Source: Streptomyces shenzhenensis (GTDB taxonomy: Bacteria > Actinomycetota > Actinomycetes > Streptomycetales > Streptomycetaceae). From it: a stretch of DNA of 64,000 nt. Shown one piece after another: positions 26,663 through 34,748 of this stretch; position 1 is the first letter of the stretch; each line of letters begins with the position of its first letter. The position numbers and the translations under genes were made by a program. The notes under the pieces were generated by a model. It saw only the letters and a list, made by a program, of their open reading frames with translations, did no database searches and was not told the DNA's origin. The DNA lies in contig NZ_PENI01000012.1 in assembly GCF_003688995.1 (NCBI RefSeq), positions 170,698 to 234,697 of the forward strand, written 5' to 3'.

Positions 26663-27967
26663 CTAGGCCGTCCGCAGGAAGCGGTCGAGGACGCGTACGC
26701 CGAAGTGCAGCGCCTCGGCCGGTACCCGCTCGTCGACCCCGTGGAACATGGCCTGGTAGTCGTAGCCCTCGGGGAGTTCGAGCGGGGTGAAGCCGTAACC
26801 GGTGATGCCGAGCCGGGAGAACTGCTTGGCGTCCGTGCCGCCCGGCATGCAGAACGGCACCACGTGCCCCTCGGGGGCGAACTCCTCGACGGCGGCCCGC
26901 ATCCCGGCGAACGTCGGCGAGTCCACCGGCGCCTGGAGGGCGACCTCCCGGTGGTGGAACTCCCAGTCCACGTCCGGCCCGGTCAGCCGGTCGAGGGTGG
27001 CGCGGAACTCGTCCTCGCCGCCCGGCAGATACCGCCCGTCGACGAACGCGACGGCCTGCCCCGGAATCACGTTGACCTTGTAACCCGCCTCCAGCACGGT
27101 CGGGTTGGCGCTGTTGCGGACGGTCGGCTCCACCAGCGCGGCGGCCGGGCCGAGGTTCCGCAGCAGCCCGTCCACGTCGTCCAGGTCCGCCTCGATGCCG
27201 TACAGAGCGGCGAGTTCGGTCAGGGCGGCGCGCACGGTCGGGGTGAGCCGCAGCGGCCACTCGTGCGCGCCGATCCTGGTGACGGCGGCGGCCAGCCGGG
27301 TCACCGCGTTCTCCCGGTTCACCCTGGAGCCGTGCCCCGCCCGGCCGCGCGCGGTGAGCTTGAGCCAGGCCGTGCCGCGTTCACCGGCGGCGATCGGGTA
27401 GATCCGGCGTCCGGCACCGTCGTGGAAGGTGTACGCGCCCGCCTCGCTGACGCCCTCCGTGCACCCCTCGAAGAGGTGGGCGTGCCGGTCGGCGAGGAAC
27501 CCTGAGCCGTCCTCGGCGCTGGCCTCCTCGTCGGCGGTGAAGGCGACGACGACATCGCGCCGCGGGCGCACCCCCTCGCGCGCCCAGGCCCGCACCACGG
27601 CGAGGATCATCGCGTCCATGTTCTTCATGTCGACGGCGCCCCGGCCCCACACGACCCCGTCGCGGATCTCGCCGGAGAAGGGGTGCACGCTCCACTCGTC
27701 GGCCTGCGCCGGGACGACGTCCAGATGACCGTGGACGAGCAGGCCCGGCGCCGACGGGTCGGTGCCCTCGATGCGGGCGACCACGTTCGTCCGGCCCGGG
27801 GTGCGTTCGAGCAGCGTGGGTTCGAGGCCCGCGCCCGCCAGCCGCTCGGCCGCGTACTCGGCGGCGGGCCGCTCCCGGCAGTCGCCCCCGCCGCGGTTGG
27901 TGGTGTCGATCCGGATCAGCTCGGAGGTGAACCGGACGACCTCGTCCAGCGCGCGCTCGTCAGCCAT
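26663..27967 (-). CDS. M20-family metallopeptidase (dipeptidase/carboxypeptidase-like)
   Basis: 434-aa cytosolic zinc peptidase. Metal ligands are seen at His81 (HGHLDVVPA), Asp113 (GRGAVDMKNMDA) and the catalytic Glu pair 147-148 (TADEEAS). A dimerisation lid follows (GRAGHGSRVNRENAV), and the C-terminal ligand is in AMFHGVDERVP. ATG at 27967 follows GGAGGAG and overlaps the end of the upstream dppA-like gene by 8 bp. It hydrolyses dipeptides or N-acyl amino acids; the exact substrate is unknown. Confidence 0.92.
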   Translation of the reverse strand: MADERALDEVVRFTSELIRIDTTNRGGGDCRERPAAEYAAERLAGAGLEPTLLERTPGRTNVVARIEGTDPSAPGLLVHGHLDVVPAQADEWSVHPFSGEIRDGVVWGRGAVDMKNMDAMILAVVRAWAREGVRPRRDVVVAFTADEEASAEDGSGFLADRHAHLFEGCTEGVSEAGAYTFHDGAGRRIYPIAAGERGTAWLKLTARGRAGHGSRVNRENAVTRLAAAVTRIGAHEWPLRLTPTVRAALTELAALYGIEADLDDVDGLLRNLGPAAALVEPTVRNSANPTVLEAGYKVNVIPGQAVAFVDGRYLPGGEDEFRATLDRLTGPDVDWEFHHREVALQAPVDSPTFAGMRAAVEEFAPEGHVVPFCMPGGTDAKQFSRLGITGYGFTPLELPEGYDYQAMFHGVDERVPAEALHFGVRVLDRFLRTA

Positions 27968-28793
27968 ACTGCTCCTCCACCGCGGCCGAGGCGATGGTGG
28001 TGACCGCCTTGAAGCTGCGGATCCCCTCGTACATGGTGTCGCTGGTGTACGCCACCTTGCGCTCCCCGGTCCGCTCGACGCCCGGCACGACGGTGACGGC
28101 CTGCGCCAGATGCTCGGCGTCGAACTCCAGGGCGATGGTGAACGGGCCGCCGTGGACCGGCTCGTGGCGCACCGCCAGCGCGGCGGCCTCCTCGGCCGCG
28201 GCGTGGATGTCGGCGGCGGTCCTGGCCGGTGTGCGGCACACGGCCGCGTACCGCGACACATGGTCCTTCACCGCGACCTTGAGCGCCTGCGGCGCGTACC
28301 CGAGCGCGTCCTCGCAGGCCACGTCGTCCCCGGTGACGAGGACGACGGGCACTCCGTACTCGGCGCCGACATGGGCGTTGAGAAGTCCCTCGCTGGCCCG
28401 TACGCCGTTCAGCCACACCCCGGTGATGGAGTTGGCGAGATAGGTGTGCGCGAGGACGCCCTCCATGCCGGCGCCCGCGTGGTAGCCGACGAACGCGATG
28501 CCGTCGACGTCCCCGTGCTGCACGCCCTCCACCATGGACAGGGACTTGTGCCGCCCGGTGAGCAGCTGCGCCCGCTCGTCGAGCCGTTCCAGGAGCAGGT
28601 TGCGCATGGTCCAGTGAGCCTCGTTGACGAGGACCTCGTCGGCGCCGCCGGCCAGGAAGCCGCGCACCGCGGCGTCCACGTCGGAGGTGAACATCGACCG
28701 GCACCGCTCCCACTGCGGCGTCCCCGGCAGTACGTCGGCCGGCCAGGTGACGCCGGTCGCGCCCTCCATGTCCGCACTGATGAGGATCTTCAT
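27960..28793 (-). CDS. M55 family D-aminopeptidase (DppA-like)
   Basis: 277-aa zinc D-aminopeptidase. The N-terminus carries the M55 metal motif ISADMEGATG (Asp8, Glu10), followed by VNEAHWTMRN, FVGYHAGAGMEGVLAHTY and LNAHVGAEYGVPVVLVTGDD. In Bacillus, DppA releases D-Ala from peptides. ATG at 28793 begins the family consensus. It is first in an operon with the M20, S9 and S66 peptidases, pointing to breakdown of peptides with D-residues, such as cell-wall stem peptides. Confidence 0.9.
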   Translation of the reverse strand: MKILISADMEGATGVTWPADVLPGTPQWERCRSMFTSDVDAAVRGFLAGGADEVLVNEAHWTMRNLLLERLDERAQLLTGRHKSLSMVEGVQHGDVDGIAFVGYHAGAGMEGVLAHTYLANSITGVWLNGVRASEGLLNAHVGAEYGVPVVLVTGDDVACEDALGYAPQALKVAVKDHVSRYAAVCRTPARTAADIHAAAEEAAALAVRHEPVHGGPFTIALEFDAEHLAQAVTVVPGVERTGERKVAYTSDTMYEGIRSFKAVTTIASAAVEEQYG

Positions 28794-28960
28794 GCCGCGC
28801 CACGTTACGCGGTGCGGAGCCGGCCGGCCACGATCGAGCGGCGGAGAGCTCGGCGCGTGCGGGAACATTCCAGGCCCGGCCGGCGCTCTGCTGTGTACCC
28901 CGTCGGGTACCAGGCGGTGACCCCGGGGAACGGTGACGGGCCAGGAAGGGCGTGGGAGTG

Positions 28961-29209
28961 ATGACAGGTCAGGAGCGGCCAGGCACGGCCGAGGGCGCGT
29001 CCTTCGTGACGTCCTGCGGCCGGCGGATCGCGGTGAAGTGCCTGCGGCTTGCCTCACCGGAGAAGCCGATCAGCCGGGTCACGCTGGACGTGGGGCAGGA
29101 CCGGGGCGGCGAGCCGGGCACCTGGGCGGCGCTGACCGCGGACGAGGCCCGTGACCTGGCCCGCCTCCTGCTCGCCCAGGCGTCCCGCGCGGAGCGCCCC
29201 GGCCGGTGA
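28961..29209 (+). CDS. Small conserved hypothetical protein
   Basis: 82-aa protein starting MTGQERPGTAEGASF and containing ISRVTLDVGQD and TWAALTADEARDLARLLLAQA. No signal peptide and no recognised domain. ATG at 28961 is taken; a GTG at 28952 is nearer to AGGAAGGGC and could be used instead. It lies alone between the divergent dppA operon and the convergent rhodanese gene. Confidence 0.7.
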   Translation: MTGQERPGTAEGASFVTSCGRRIAVKCLRLASPEKPISRVTLDVGQDRGGEPGTWAALTADEARDLARLLLAQASRAERPGR

Positions 29210-29270
29210 GGCGCCCCGACGGCCCTGCGGCCCGCCGCCGTCCGCCCGGCCGGGCCCGCCGGCCCCGGAG

Positions 29271-29876
29271 TCAGCGGGCGCGCAGCGCGGCACGTGCCGC
29301 GTCGAGGTCGGCCGCGCGGGGCCGGTTGTGCGGCAGCCGGCCGAGCACGACCGCCATGCCGCAGGTGTCGGTGAGGGCGGAGAACACCAGGCCGCCCGCG
29401 ATGCCCGCGGACAGGATCAGGAACGCCGGGTGCACGAGCAGACCGAGGGCCAGGCCGAGCAGCACGAGCGTGCCCGCGGTGAGCCGGACCTGCCGTTCCA
29501 TGCTCCAGGTGGCCCGGGTCGCGCAGGCCGCGGGCCGGTCCACGGCATGGCCCGCGGCGGTCCAGCCGCCGGTGCCGCCCGCCAGGGTGGCGGCCGGCAC
29601 GCCGTGTTCCGCGAGCAGCCGGCAGGCCTGGGCCGAGCGGTTCCCGGACGCGCACACCATCAGGACGGCGCCGCGCCCGGCGGCGTGCTGTATCTCGGGC
29701 AGGGCACGCTTCACCTGGTCCAGGGGGATGTTGAGGGCGCCGGGCAGATGACCGGAGGCGTACTCGCCGGCGGTGCGGACATCGATGACGGTCAGTTCGG
29801 ACAGCCGGGCGCGGGCCTGCTCGACGTCGAGCGTGACGATCGCGGGGGATGCGGGGGATGCGGGGGAACCCGTCAT
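29271..29876 (-). CDS. Rhodanese-like sulfurtransferase with DUF2892 membrane tail
   Basis: 201 aa. Residues 13-115 form a rhodanese domain with active Cys75 in VCASGNRS and the GYASGHLPGALNIPL-type motif. Residues about 120-201 are a DUF2892 region with two membrane segments (LTAGTLVLLGLALGLLVHP, AFLILSAGIAGGLVF). It should place a persulfide-carrying domain at the inner membrane face. It is divergent from the CstR-like gene and shares its operator, so both should respond to sulfane sulfur. A GCGGGGGAT triplication just after the start encodes SPASPASPA. Confidence 0.88.
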   Translation of the reverse strand: MTGSPASPASPAIVTLDVEQARARLSELTVIDVRTAGEYASGHLPGALNIPLDQVKRALPEIQHAAGRGAVLMVCASGNRSAQACRLLAEHGVPAATLAGGTGGWTAAGHAVDRPAACATRATWSMERQVRLTAGTLVLLGLALGLLVHPAFLILSAGIAGGLVFSALTDTCGMAVVLGRLPHNRPRAADLDAARAALRAR

Positions 29877-29917
29877 GGCAGGGTGATCCTTTGCTGGTCG
29901 CGAAACGGGATATACAA

Positions 29918-29933
29918 TACCCCTAGGGGTATC
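29918..29933. promoter_or_regulatory. CstR/CsoR-type operator in the divergent promoter
   Basis: Perfect 16-bp palindrome ATACCCCTAGGGGTAT between the rhodanese and CstR-like starts. It overlaps the end of a plus-strand -10 candidate TACAAT (29914-29919), so binding would block at least the regulator promoter. The architecture matches the two dyads at 32546-32594. Confidence 0.8.
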
Positions 29934-29948
29934 ATTGGAGGTCTGATC

Positions 29949-30236
29949 GTGGAACTGGAACTCGCGGCCACGGACCTGAAGGCCGTGCTGAACCGACTGC
30001 GCCGGGCGCAGGGCCAGATCGCGGGTGTGATCCGGATGATCGAGGAGGGCCGCGACTGCGAGGACGTCGTCACCCAGCTGGCCGCCGCCTCCCGCGCCCT
30101 GGACCGCGCGGGCTTCGCCATCATCGCCACGGGTCTCCAACAGTGCGTGACCGCCCCGGAGTCCGGCCGAAGCAACGGCGAGCCCCCCGAACAACTACGC
30201 GCCCGCCTGGAAAAACTGTTCCTGTCACTGGCGTAG
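29949..30236 (+). CDS. cstR: CstR-like persulfide-sensing repressor (CsoR/RcnR family)
   Basis: 95-aa all-helical DUF156 regulator (LKAVLNRLRRAQGQIAGVIR is the family signature). Cys37 (EGRDCEDV) and Cys66 (GLQQCV) are present, but the position four residues before the second Cys, a copper-binding His in true CsoR, is Gly62. A Cys-Cys pair without that His is the mark of the CstR branch, which senses persulfides through disulfide/trisulfide formation. GTG at 29949 follows GGAGG at 7 nt. The neighbours (rhodanese, TauE, persulfide dioxygenase fusion) support this assignment. Confidence 0.88.
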   Translation: MELELAATDLKAVLNRLRRAQGQIAGVIRMIEEGRDCEDVVTQLAAASRALDRAGFAIIATGLQQCVTAPESGRSNGEPPEQLRARLEKLFLSLA

Positions 30237-30237
30237 G

Positions 30238-30305
30238 CACGCCCTGAAGGGGCGCGGGGAACTGCGCGACCAGCCACAACGCACCCGCGGACAACCGACA
30301 ACCGG
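30238..30305. repeat. Dispersed intergenic repeat, copy R6 (reverse orientation)
   Basis: GCCCTGAAGGGGCGCGGGGA followed by the core ACTGCGCGACCAGCCACAAC, directly after the cstR stop and before the convergent tauE-like gene. The hairpin may end both transcripts. Confidence 0.75.
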
Positions 30306-30352
30306 ACACACCACGGCGCTCCCCCACGGCACCCCCGGGAACCGGCACCGCA

Positions 30353-31102
30353 TCAGATACCCACGTCGATCAGCATCAACGCGGCCACCACCAACAGCAC
30401 CAGGGCGAAGCCCCGCTGAAGCATGCCCCCCGGCACCCTCGCAGCCACCCGCCGACCATCCCACGCACCGAGCACCGCGGCCCCGGCGAACGGCCCGATC
30501 ACCGTCCAGTCCAGCCCCTCACCGGTGCCCGCGCGCAGCGCGAGCGCGGCCACCGAGTTGACGGTGATGACCAGCAGGCTGGTGCCGACCGCGGCGCGCA
30601 TCCGCAGGCCGAGCACGCCCACCAGCGCCGGTACGGCGAGAAAGCCGCCGCCCACCCCGAGGACGCCGGTGACCGCGCCGAGCCCGGCGCCCGCCGCGAC
30701 GGCGCGGCCCGGCCGGACCGGACGCGCGGTGTCCGCGACGGCGGGACGGGGGCGCAGCATGCGGGCCGCGGCCACCGCGGCGACCAGGGCGAACGCCACG
30801 GTGAGCACGGCGGCCGGCAGCCGGGCCGCCAGCAGCCCGCCGAGCATCGCGGGACCGATGCCCGCCGCCGCGAACAGCAGCCCGGTACGCCAGCGGACGT
30901 GACCGTCCCGGGCGTGCGCGGGCACCGCGGTGGCGGTGGTGATGGCCACGATGACGAGGCTCGCGGTGGTGGCCGCGACCGGGGTGAAGCCGAGCAGGTA
31001 GATCAGCGCGGGCACGGCGAGCACACTGCCGCCGCCCCCGAGCGAGCCGAGCGCCAGCCCGATGGCACCACCGGCCACCACGGCGAGTACGAGGTCGCTC
31101 AC
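30353..31102 (-). CDS. TauE/SafE-family sulfite exporter
   Basis: 249-aa membrane protein with about seven to eight hydrophobic segments and the duplicated family motif (IGLALGSLGGGGSVLAVPAL near the N-terminus, VTGVLGVGGGFLAVPALVGV in the second half). The family exports sulfite or related organosulfur anions. GTG at 31102 is 49 bp downstream of the dioxygenase/rhodanese gene on the same strand, so both are probably one transcript. Exporting the sulfite made by persulfide oxidation fits the cluster. Confidence 0.88.
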   Translation of the reverse strand: MSDLVLAVVAGGAIGLALGSLGGGGSVLAVPALIYLLGFTPVAATTASLVIVAITTATAVPAHARDGHVRWRTGLLFAAAGIGPAMLGGLLAARLPAAVLTVAFALVAAVAAARMLRPRPAVADTARPVRPGRAVAAGAGLGAVTGVLGVGGGFLAVPALVGVLGLRMRAAVGTSLLVITVNSVAALALRAGTGEGLDWTVIGPFAGAAVLGAWDGRRVAARVPGGMLQRGFALVLLVVAALMLIDVGI

Positions 31103-31151
31103 CCGGCCCTACCGCCCTCACCGACGCACCCGGCCGCCGCGCCTGCCCGCA

Positions 31152-32519
31152 TCAGGCGGTCCGGACGGGCAGGCCCGCCGGGCCGGCCTCGGCGAAGGCG
31201 TCGTCGACCGCCACCACGTCCCGGCCCGCCGCGTCCAGCAGGGAGGCGGCGATGGCGGCCCGCATCCCGCCGGCGCAGTGCACCCACACCTGTCCGTCCG
31301 GCACCTCGTCGAGCCGCCGGTGCAGAGTGTGGACGGGGATGTGCACCGAGCCCTCGACGAAGCCGCCCGCGCGCTCGGCGGCCCGCCGCACATCGAGGAC
31401 CACGACGTCCCCGTCCGCCCGGCGTCCGGCCAGGTCCGCGAAGCGGGCCCGCGGGAAGGAGGCCGGGGCCTCCCCCGCCCGCAGCCAGGCCGACGGGTCG
31501 CCGGTGGCCGCGGCGGCCGGGCGGTCGATGCCCACCCGGACCAGTTCGCGCTGGGCGGCGGCGAGTTGCTCCGGGGACTCGGCGAGCAGCGTCACCGGTT
31601 TGCCCCACGGGATCAGCCAGGCCAGATACGTGGCGAGCTGCCCCTCGGCCTCGAAGTTGAACGAGCCGGCGACATGCCCGGCCGCGAACGCGATCCGGTT
31701 GCGCAGGTCCACGACCCACTCCCCGGCCGCCAGCCGGGCGGCGATCTCGTCGGCGTCGGCCGGGGCGGGCGGGGTGAGGTCGACGGGCGCGGGTCCGGCC
31801 GTGTTGGCCGGACCCATGTGCGCGTAGTAGGCGGGGATGTCGTCCAGACCGGCCAGCAGATCGGCGACGAACGCGTCGACGTCCCGGGTGAGCGCCGCGT
31901 TGCCGGCCTTCTCCTTGCCGATGGTCGTGGCGGCGCCCGAGGCCGCGGACGAGGCGCAGAAGCTGCCGAAGCCGTGCGTGGGCAGTACGGCCGTGTCGTC
32001 GGGCAGTTCGGCCGCGAGCCGGTGGGCGGAGGCGTGCTGGGCGCGGGCCAGCCGCTCGGTCAGCCGCGGCTCGACCAGGTCGGGCCGGCCGACCGTGCCG
32101 ACGAGCAGCGAGCCGCCCGTGAACACCACGACGGCGGCCCCGGCCTCCTCCAGGACGTAGGCGGTGTGGTGCGGGGTGTGGCCGGGGGTGGCGAGCGCCC
32201 GCAGGGTCAGGCCGGCGTCGGCGTCGACCACGGTGCGGTCCCCGTCGTGCACGGGTATGTGGCGGACGGCGACGCGGGCCTCGGCCGGGACCAGATAGGC
32301 GGCCCCGGTGACGCGGGCCAGGTCCGGTCCGCCGGTGACGTAGTCGTTGTGCACATGTGTCTCGACCACATGTGAGATCCGCACACCGCGCCGGTCCGCC
32401 GCCGCGATCACCCGGTCGATGTCCCGGGGCGGGTCGACGGCCACCGCCGTCCGCCCGCCGCCCGCCAGATAGCCGCGGTTGCCGAGTCCCGTCAGCTCGA
32501 TGGTGTCCACGAAGTACAT
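31152..32519 (-). CDS. Persulfide dioxygenase fused to two rhodanese domains (CstB-like)
   Basis: 455 aa. The MBL domain (1-230) has THVHNDYVTGG (His55, His57, Asp59), PGHT (His114) and GRPD, the iron-binding pattern of ETHE1-type persulfide dioxygenases of the CstB kind. Rhodanese-like domain 1 (about 255-335) lacks the catalytic cysteine; domain 2 (about 355-440) has it at Cys415 in WVHCAGGMRA. It should oxidise persulfide sulfur to sulfite or thiosulfate in the cytosol. ATG at 32519. Two CstR-type dyads lie immediately upstream. Confidence 0.9.
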   Translation of the reverse strand: MYFVDTIELTGLGNRGYLAGGGRTAVAVDPPRDIDRVIAAADRRGVRISHVVETHVHNDYVTGGPDLARVTGAAYLVPAEARVAVRHIPVHDGDRTVVDADAGLTLRALATPGHTPHHTAYVLEEAGAAVVVFTGGSLLVGTVGRPDLVEPRLTERLARAQHASAHRLAAELPDDTAVLPTHGFGSFCASSAASGAATTIGKEKAGNAALTRDVDAFVADLLAGLDDIPAYYAHMGPANTAGPAPVDLTPPAPADADEIAARLAAGEWVVDLRNRIAFAAGHVAGSFNFEAEGQLATYLAWLIPWGKPVTLLAESPEQLAAAQRELVRVGIDRPAAAATGDPSAWLRAGEAPASFPRARFADLAGRRADGDVVVLDVRRAAERAGGFVEGSVHIPVHTLHRRLDEVPDGQVWVHCAGGMRAAIAASLLDAAGRDVVAVDDAFAEAGPAGLPVRTA

Positions 32520-32545
32520 GCCGTCCGCTCCCGCTCTCGTCGATT

Positions 32546-32594
32546 TACCCCCGGGGGTATATTTCCGAGGCTAGCACAGGTACCCCCGGGGGTA
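32546..32594. promoter_or_regulatory. Two CstR/CsoR-type operators upstream of the dioxygenase gene
   Basis: Two identical 14-bp palindromes TACCCCCGGGGGTA at 32546-32559 and 32581-32594, 35 bp centre to centre, lying 27 and 62 bp before the start codon at 32519. They share the TACCCC-NN-GGGGTA frame of the cstR operator and should make the dioxygenase/tauE operon CstR-controlled. Confidence 0.8.
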
Positions 32595-32748
32595 TTTTCG
32601 GCGGAGTGGGGATCCCGGCGGTCGGCCGACGGACGTCAGCCGGCCACGACGGTGAAGCCGGCCGACCGGAGACACCCGGGCACCGCGGCGTCGGCCATGT
32701 CCACGCCCAGGGCCCGCGGGAAGCGACCGGCGAGGAACCGTCGGGCGG

Positions 32749-34572
32749 TCAGCACCGCCCTGGCGTCAGTTCGAACCAGACCGTCTTCCCGGCGGTCGTA
32801 CGGCTCGTGCCCCATTCCCGGGCCAGCGTGCTCACCACGCGCAGCCCGCGCCCCGACTCGTCGCCGGGTCCGGCGCTCAGCAGGGTGGGCAGGGTGTGAT
32901 CGTCGTCGTCCACCGCGCACAGCAGCGTGTCGCCGCGCACCAGCCGCAGCCGGATCGGGCGGCTGCGCGCGTGCCGTACGGCGTTGGTGACCAGCTCGCC
33001 GACCATCAGCTCCGCGCTGTCGGTGAGCCGGGCGAGGTCCCAGTCGTGCAGTTGCTCACGGACCGCGGCGCGGGCCCTGCCGACCTCGGCCGGGTCAAAC
33101 CCGAGCCGCCACTCGGCGACGTCCTTCGGTGCGATGCCGTTGAGCCGTGCCATCAGCAGGGCCACATCGTCCTTGCGTCCACCGCGGGCGCCGAGGGCGC
33201 GGACGATCGTGTCGCAGGCGTCGTCCATGGACGCCGCCGGATGGGCCGCGGACTCGCAGAGCTTCGCGAGGCCCACGCCGAGGTCCGCGCCGCGCACCTC
33301 CACGAGAGCGTCGGTGCACATCACCAGCCGGTCCCCGGGCGCCACCCGCACCCGCACCTCCTCGAAGGGCACACCGCCGACGCCGATGGGCGCGCCGGTC
33401 GGCAGGTCGAGCAGGTCGCTGCGGCCGTCCGCCCGCACCAGGACGGGCGGGACGTGGCCCGCATCGGCGATCCGCAGCTCGCTCTCGATCGGGTCGTAGA
33501 CGGCGTACACACAGGTCGCGAGGTAGTTGTCGCCGAGCCGCTGGGCGAGGCTGTCGAGGTTGCGCAGCAGTTGGGCCGGCGGCAGGTCGAGGGCGGCCAT
33601 GGTCTGCACGGCGGTGCGCAACTGGACCGCCATCGCCACCGAGTCGAGGCCGTGGCCCATGACGTCGCCGACGACGAGCGCGGTGCGGGCGCCGGGCAGT
33701 TTGACGGAGTCGAACCAGTCACCGCCGGCCCGGGTGCCGGACAGACGGCGGGTGGCGAGGTCACAGCCCGCCCTGCGCGGCGGGATGTGCGGCAGCACGT
33801 TGTCCCGGAGGGGCTCGGCGACGCTCTTCTCCGGTACCGGCAGCCCCTGCGCCGCAGCCCGGGCCGCCCGCTCGTGGCGCGCCGGCCGTTCGGTGCGCCG
33901 GGCCACACTCCAGTCGGGGGTCACCGGCACCCGGGTGCTCCGGCTGAACTCCAGGACGGGATAGCCGAGTTCGAGGACCTGCGCGACGATGCGGACGCTC
34001 TCCGCGACGCTCATGCCGGGCAGGATCCCAGGCAGCCGGCGGGCCAGTTCGTCGGCGCCGGGGAAGTCGGTGTGCAGGGCGAAGCCGGGGGCGATCCGCT
34101 CGAACGCCGCCGCCCCGCTCCCGCCGTCCGGCCCGCCCGAGCACAGCAGCTCCGCGTCGGCGGCCAGGACCAACAGCCGCTCGTCGCCCTGCCCGACCAG
34201 CGGGTACGCCCACCACAGGACGTCGGCACGGCCGCGCTCCGGCACACTGAGGCGCGCGCGGCCCGCGGCGGGGTAGTTCAGTCGCCCGTCGAGCGAGGAC
34301 TCCAGGTCGGGGCCGAGCTGGTCGTCGGCCGCGTACGCCCCGTCCAGGGTGAACGCGTCGTCTGGGAGCGCTCCCGAGACGGGCAGCAGATCGAGCACGA
34401 AGCGGCCGACGGCCTCCTCCTCGGTGGCGCCGAACAGCCGCCGCGCGCCGGTGCTCCAGTGGGACACGAGGCCGTTCCGGTCGGCGACGACCACGGCCAG
34501 CGGGATCCGGCCCGTCGCGCCGTCACCGGCCACGGGGCCGGGCGGCGCGTCCCCCTCGGTGCCACAGTCCAT
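32749..34572 (-). CDS. SpoIIE-family PP2C phosphatase with PAS and HATPase domains
   Basis: 607-aa signalling protein. A PAS domain comes first (LAVVVADRNGLVSHWSTGARRLFGATEEEAVG), then a middle sensor region. Next is a SpoIIE-type PP2C phosphatase (AGGDWFDSVKL; VVGDVMGHGLDSVAMAVQL; DAGHVPPVLVRADG; GDRLVMCTDALVEVR). Last is an anti-sigma-factor-like HATPase (ELMVGELVTNAVRHARSRPI; DESGRGLRVVSTLAREWG). It probably acts in partner-switching control of a stress sigma factor. ATG at 34572 begins MDCGTEGD after GGGGGG; a start at 34626 is also open. A short open frame past the stop is not called. Confidence 0.9.
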   Translation of the reverse strand: MDCGTEGDAPPGPVAGDGATGRIPLAVVVADRNGLVSHWSTGARRLFGATEEEAVGRFVLDLLPVSGALPDDAFTLDGAYAADDQLGPDLESSLDGRLNYPAAGRARLSVPERGRADVLWWAYPLVGQGDERLLVLAADAELLCSGGPDGGSGAAAFERIAPGFALHTDFPGADELARRLPGILPGMSVAESVRIVAQVLELGYPVLEFSRSTRVPVTPDWSVARRTERPARHERAARAAAQGLPVPEKSVAEPLRDNVLPHIPPRRAGCDLATRRLSGTRAGGDWFDSVKLPGARTALVVGDVMGHGLDSVAMAVQLRTAVQTMAALDLPPAQLLRNLDSLAQRLGDNYLATCVYAVYDPIESELRIADAGHVPPVLVRADGRSDLLDLPTGAPIGVGGVPFEEVRVRVAPGDRLVMCTDALVEVRGADLGVGLAKLCESAAHPAASMDDACDTIVRALGARGGRKDDVALLMARLNGIAPKDVAEWRLGFDPAEVGRARAAVREQLHDWDLARLTDSAELMVGELVTNAVRHARSRPIRLRLVRGDTLLCAVDDDDHTLPTLLSAGPGDESGRGLRVVSTLAREWGTSRTTAGKTVWFELTPGRC

Positions 34573-34748
34573 GGCCCAGCCCCCCTGTCCCCACGGCTCC
34601 GCAAAGATCTGTGCCCCCGGCGCCAACGGTACGGCTCGGGCCGGTCGCGATGGGTACCAACGCCGGAATTGGCGTTACTTGATCGCTCCGGTGTCCGGGG
34701 CCGCACCCCCGGGGGCGCACAAGCGGGTTCGCGGCCCCGGGCGCCGGG

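Noticed and set aside
29918..32594. Copper-sensing CsoR regulon
   Set aside because: The copper-ligand histidine is Gly62 and the neighbours are sulfur genes, not copper ATPase or chaperone genes.
32636..32920. 94-codon minus-strand frame overlapping the SpoIIE-type gene end
   Set aside because: Mostly a shadow of the HATPase domain; the last 40 codons (to FTVVAG) lie in the gap but have no ribosome binding site or known family.
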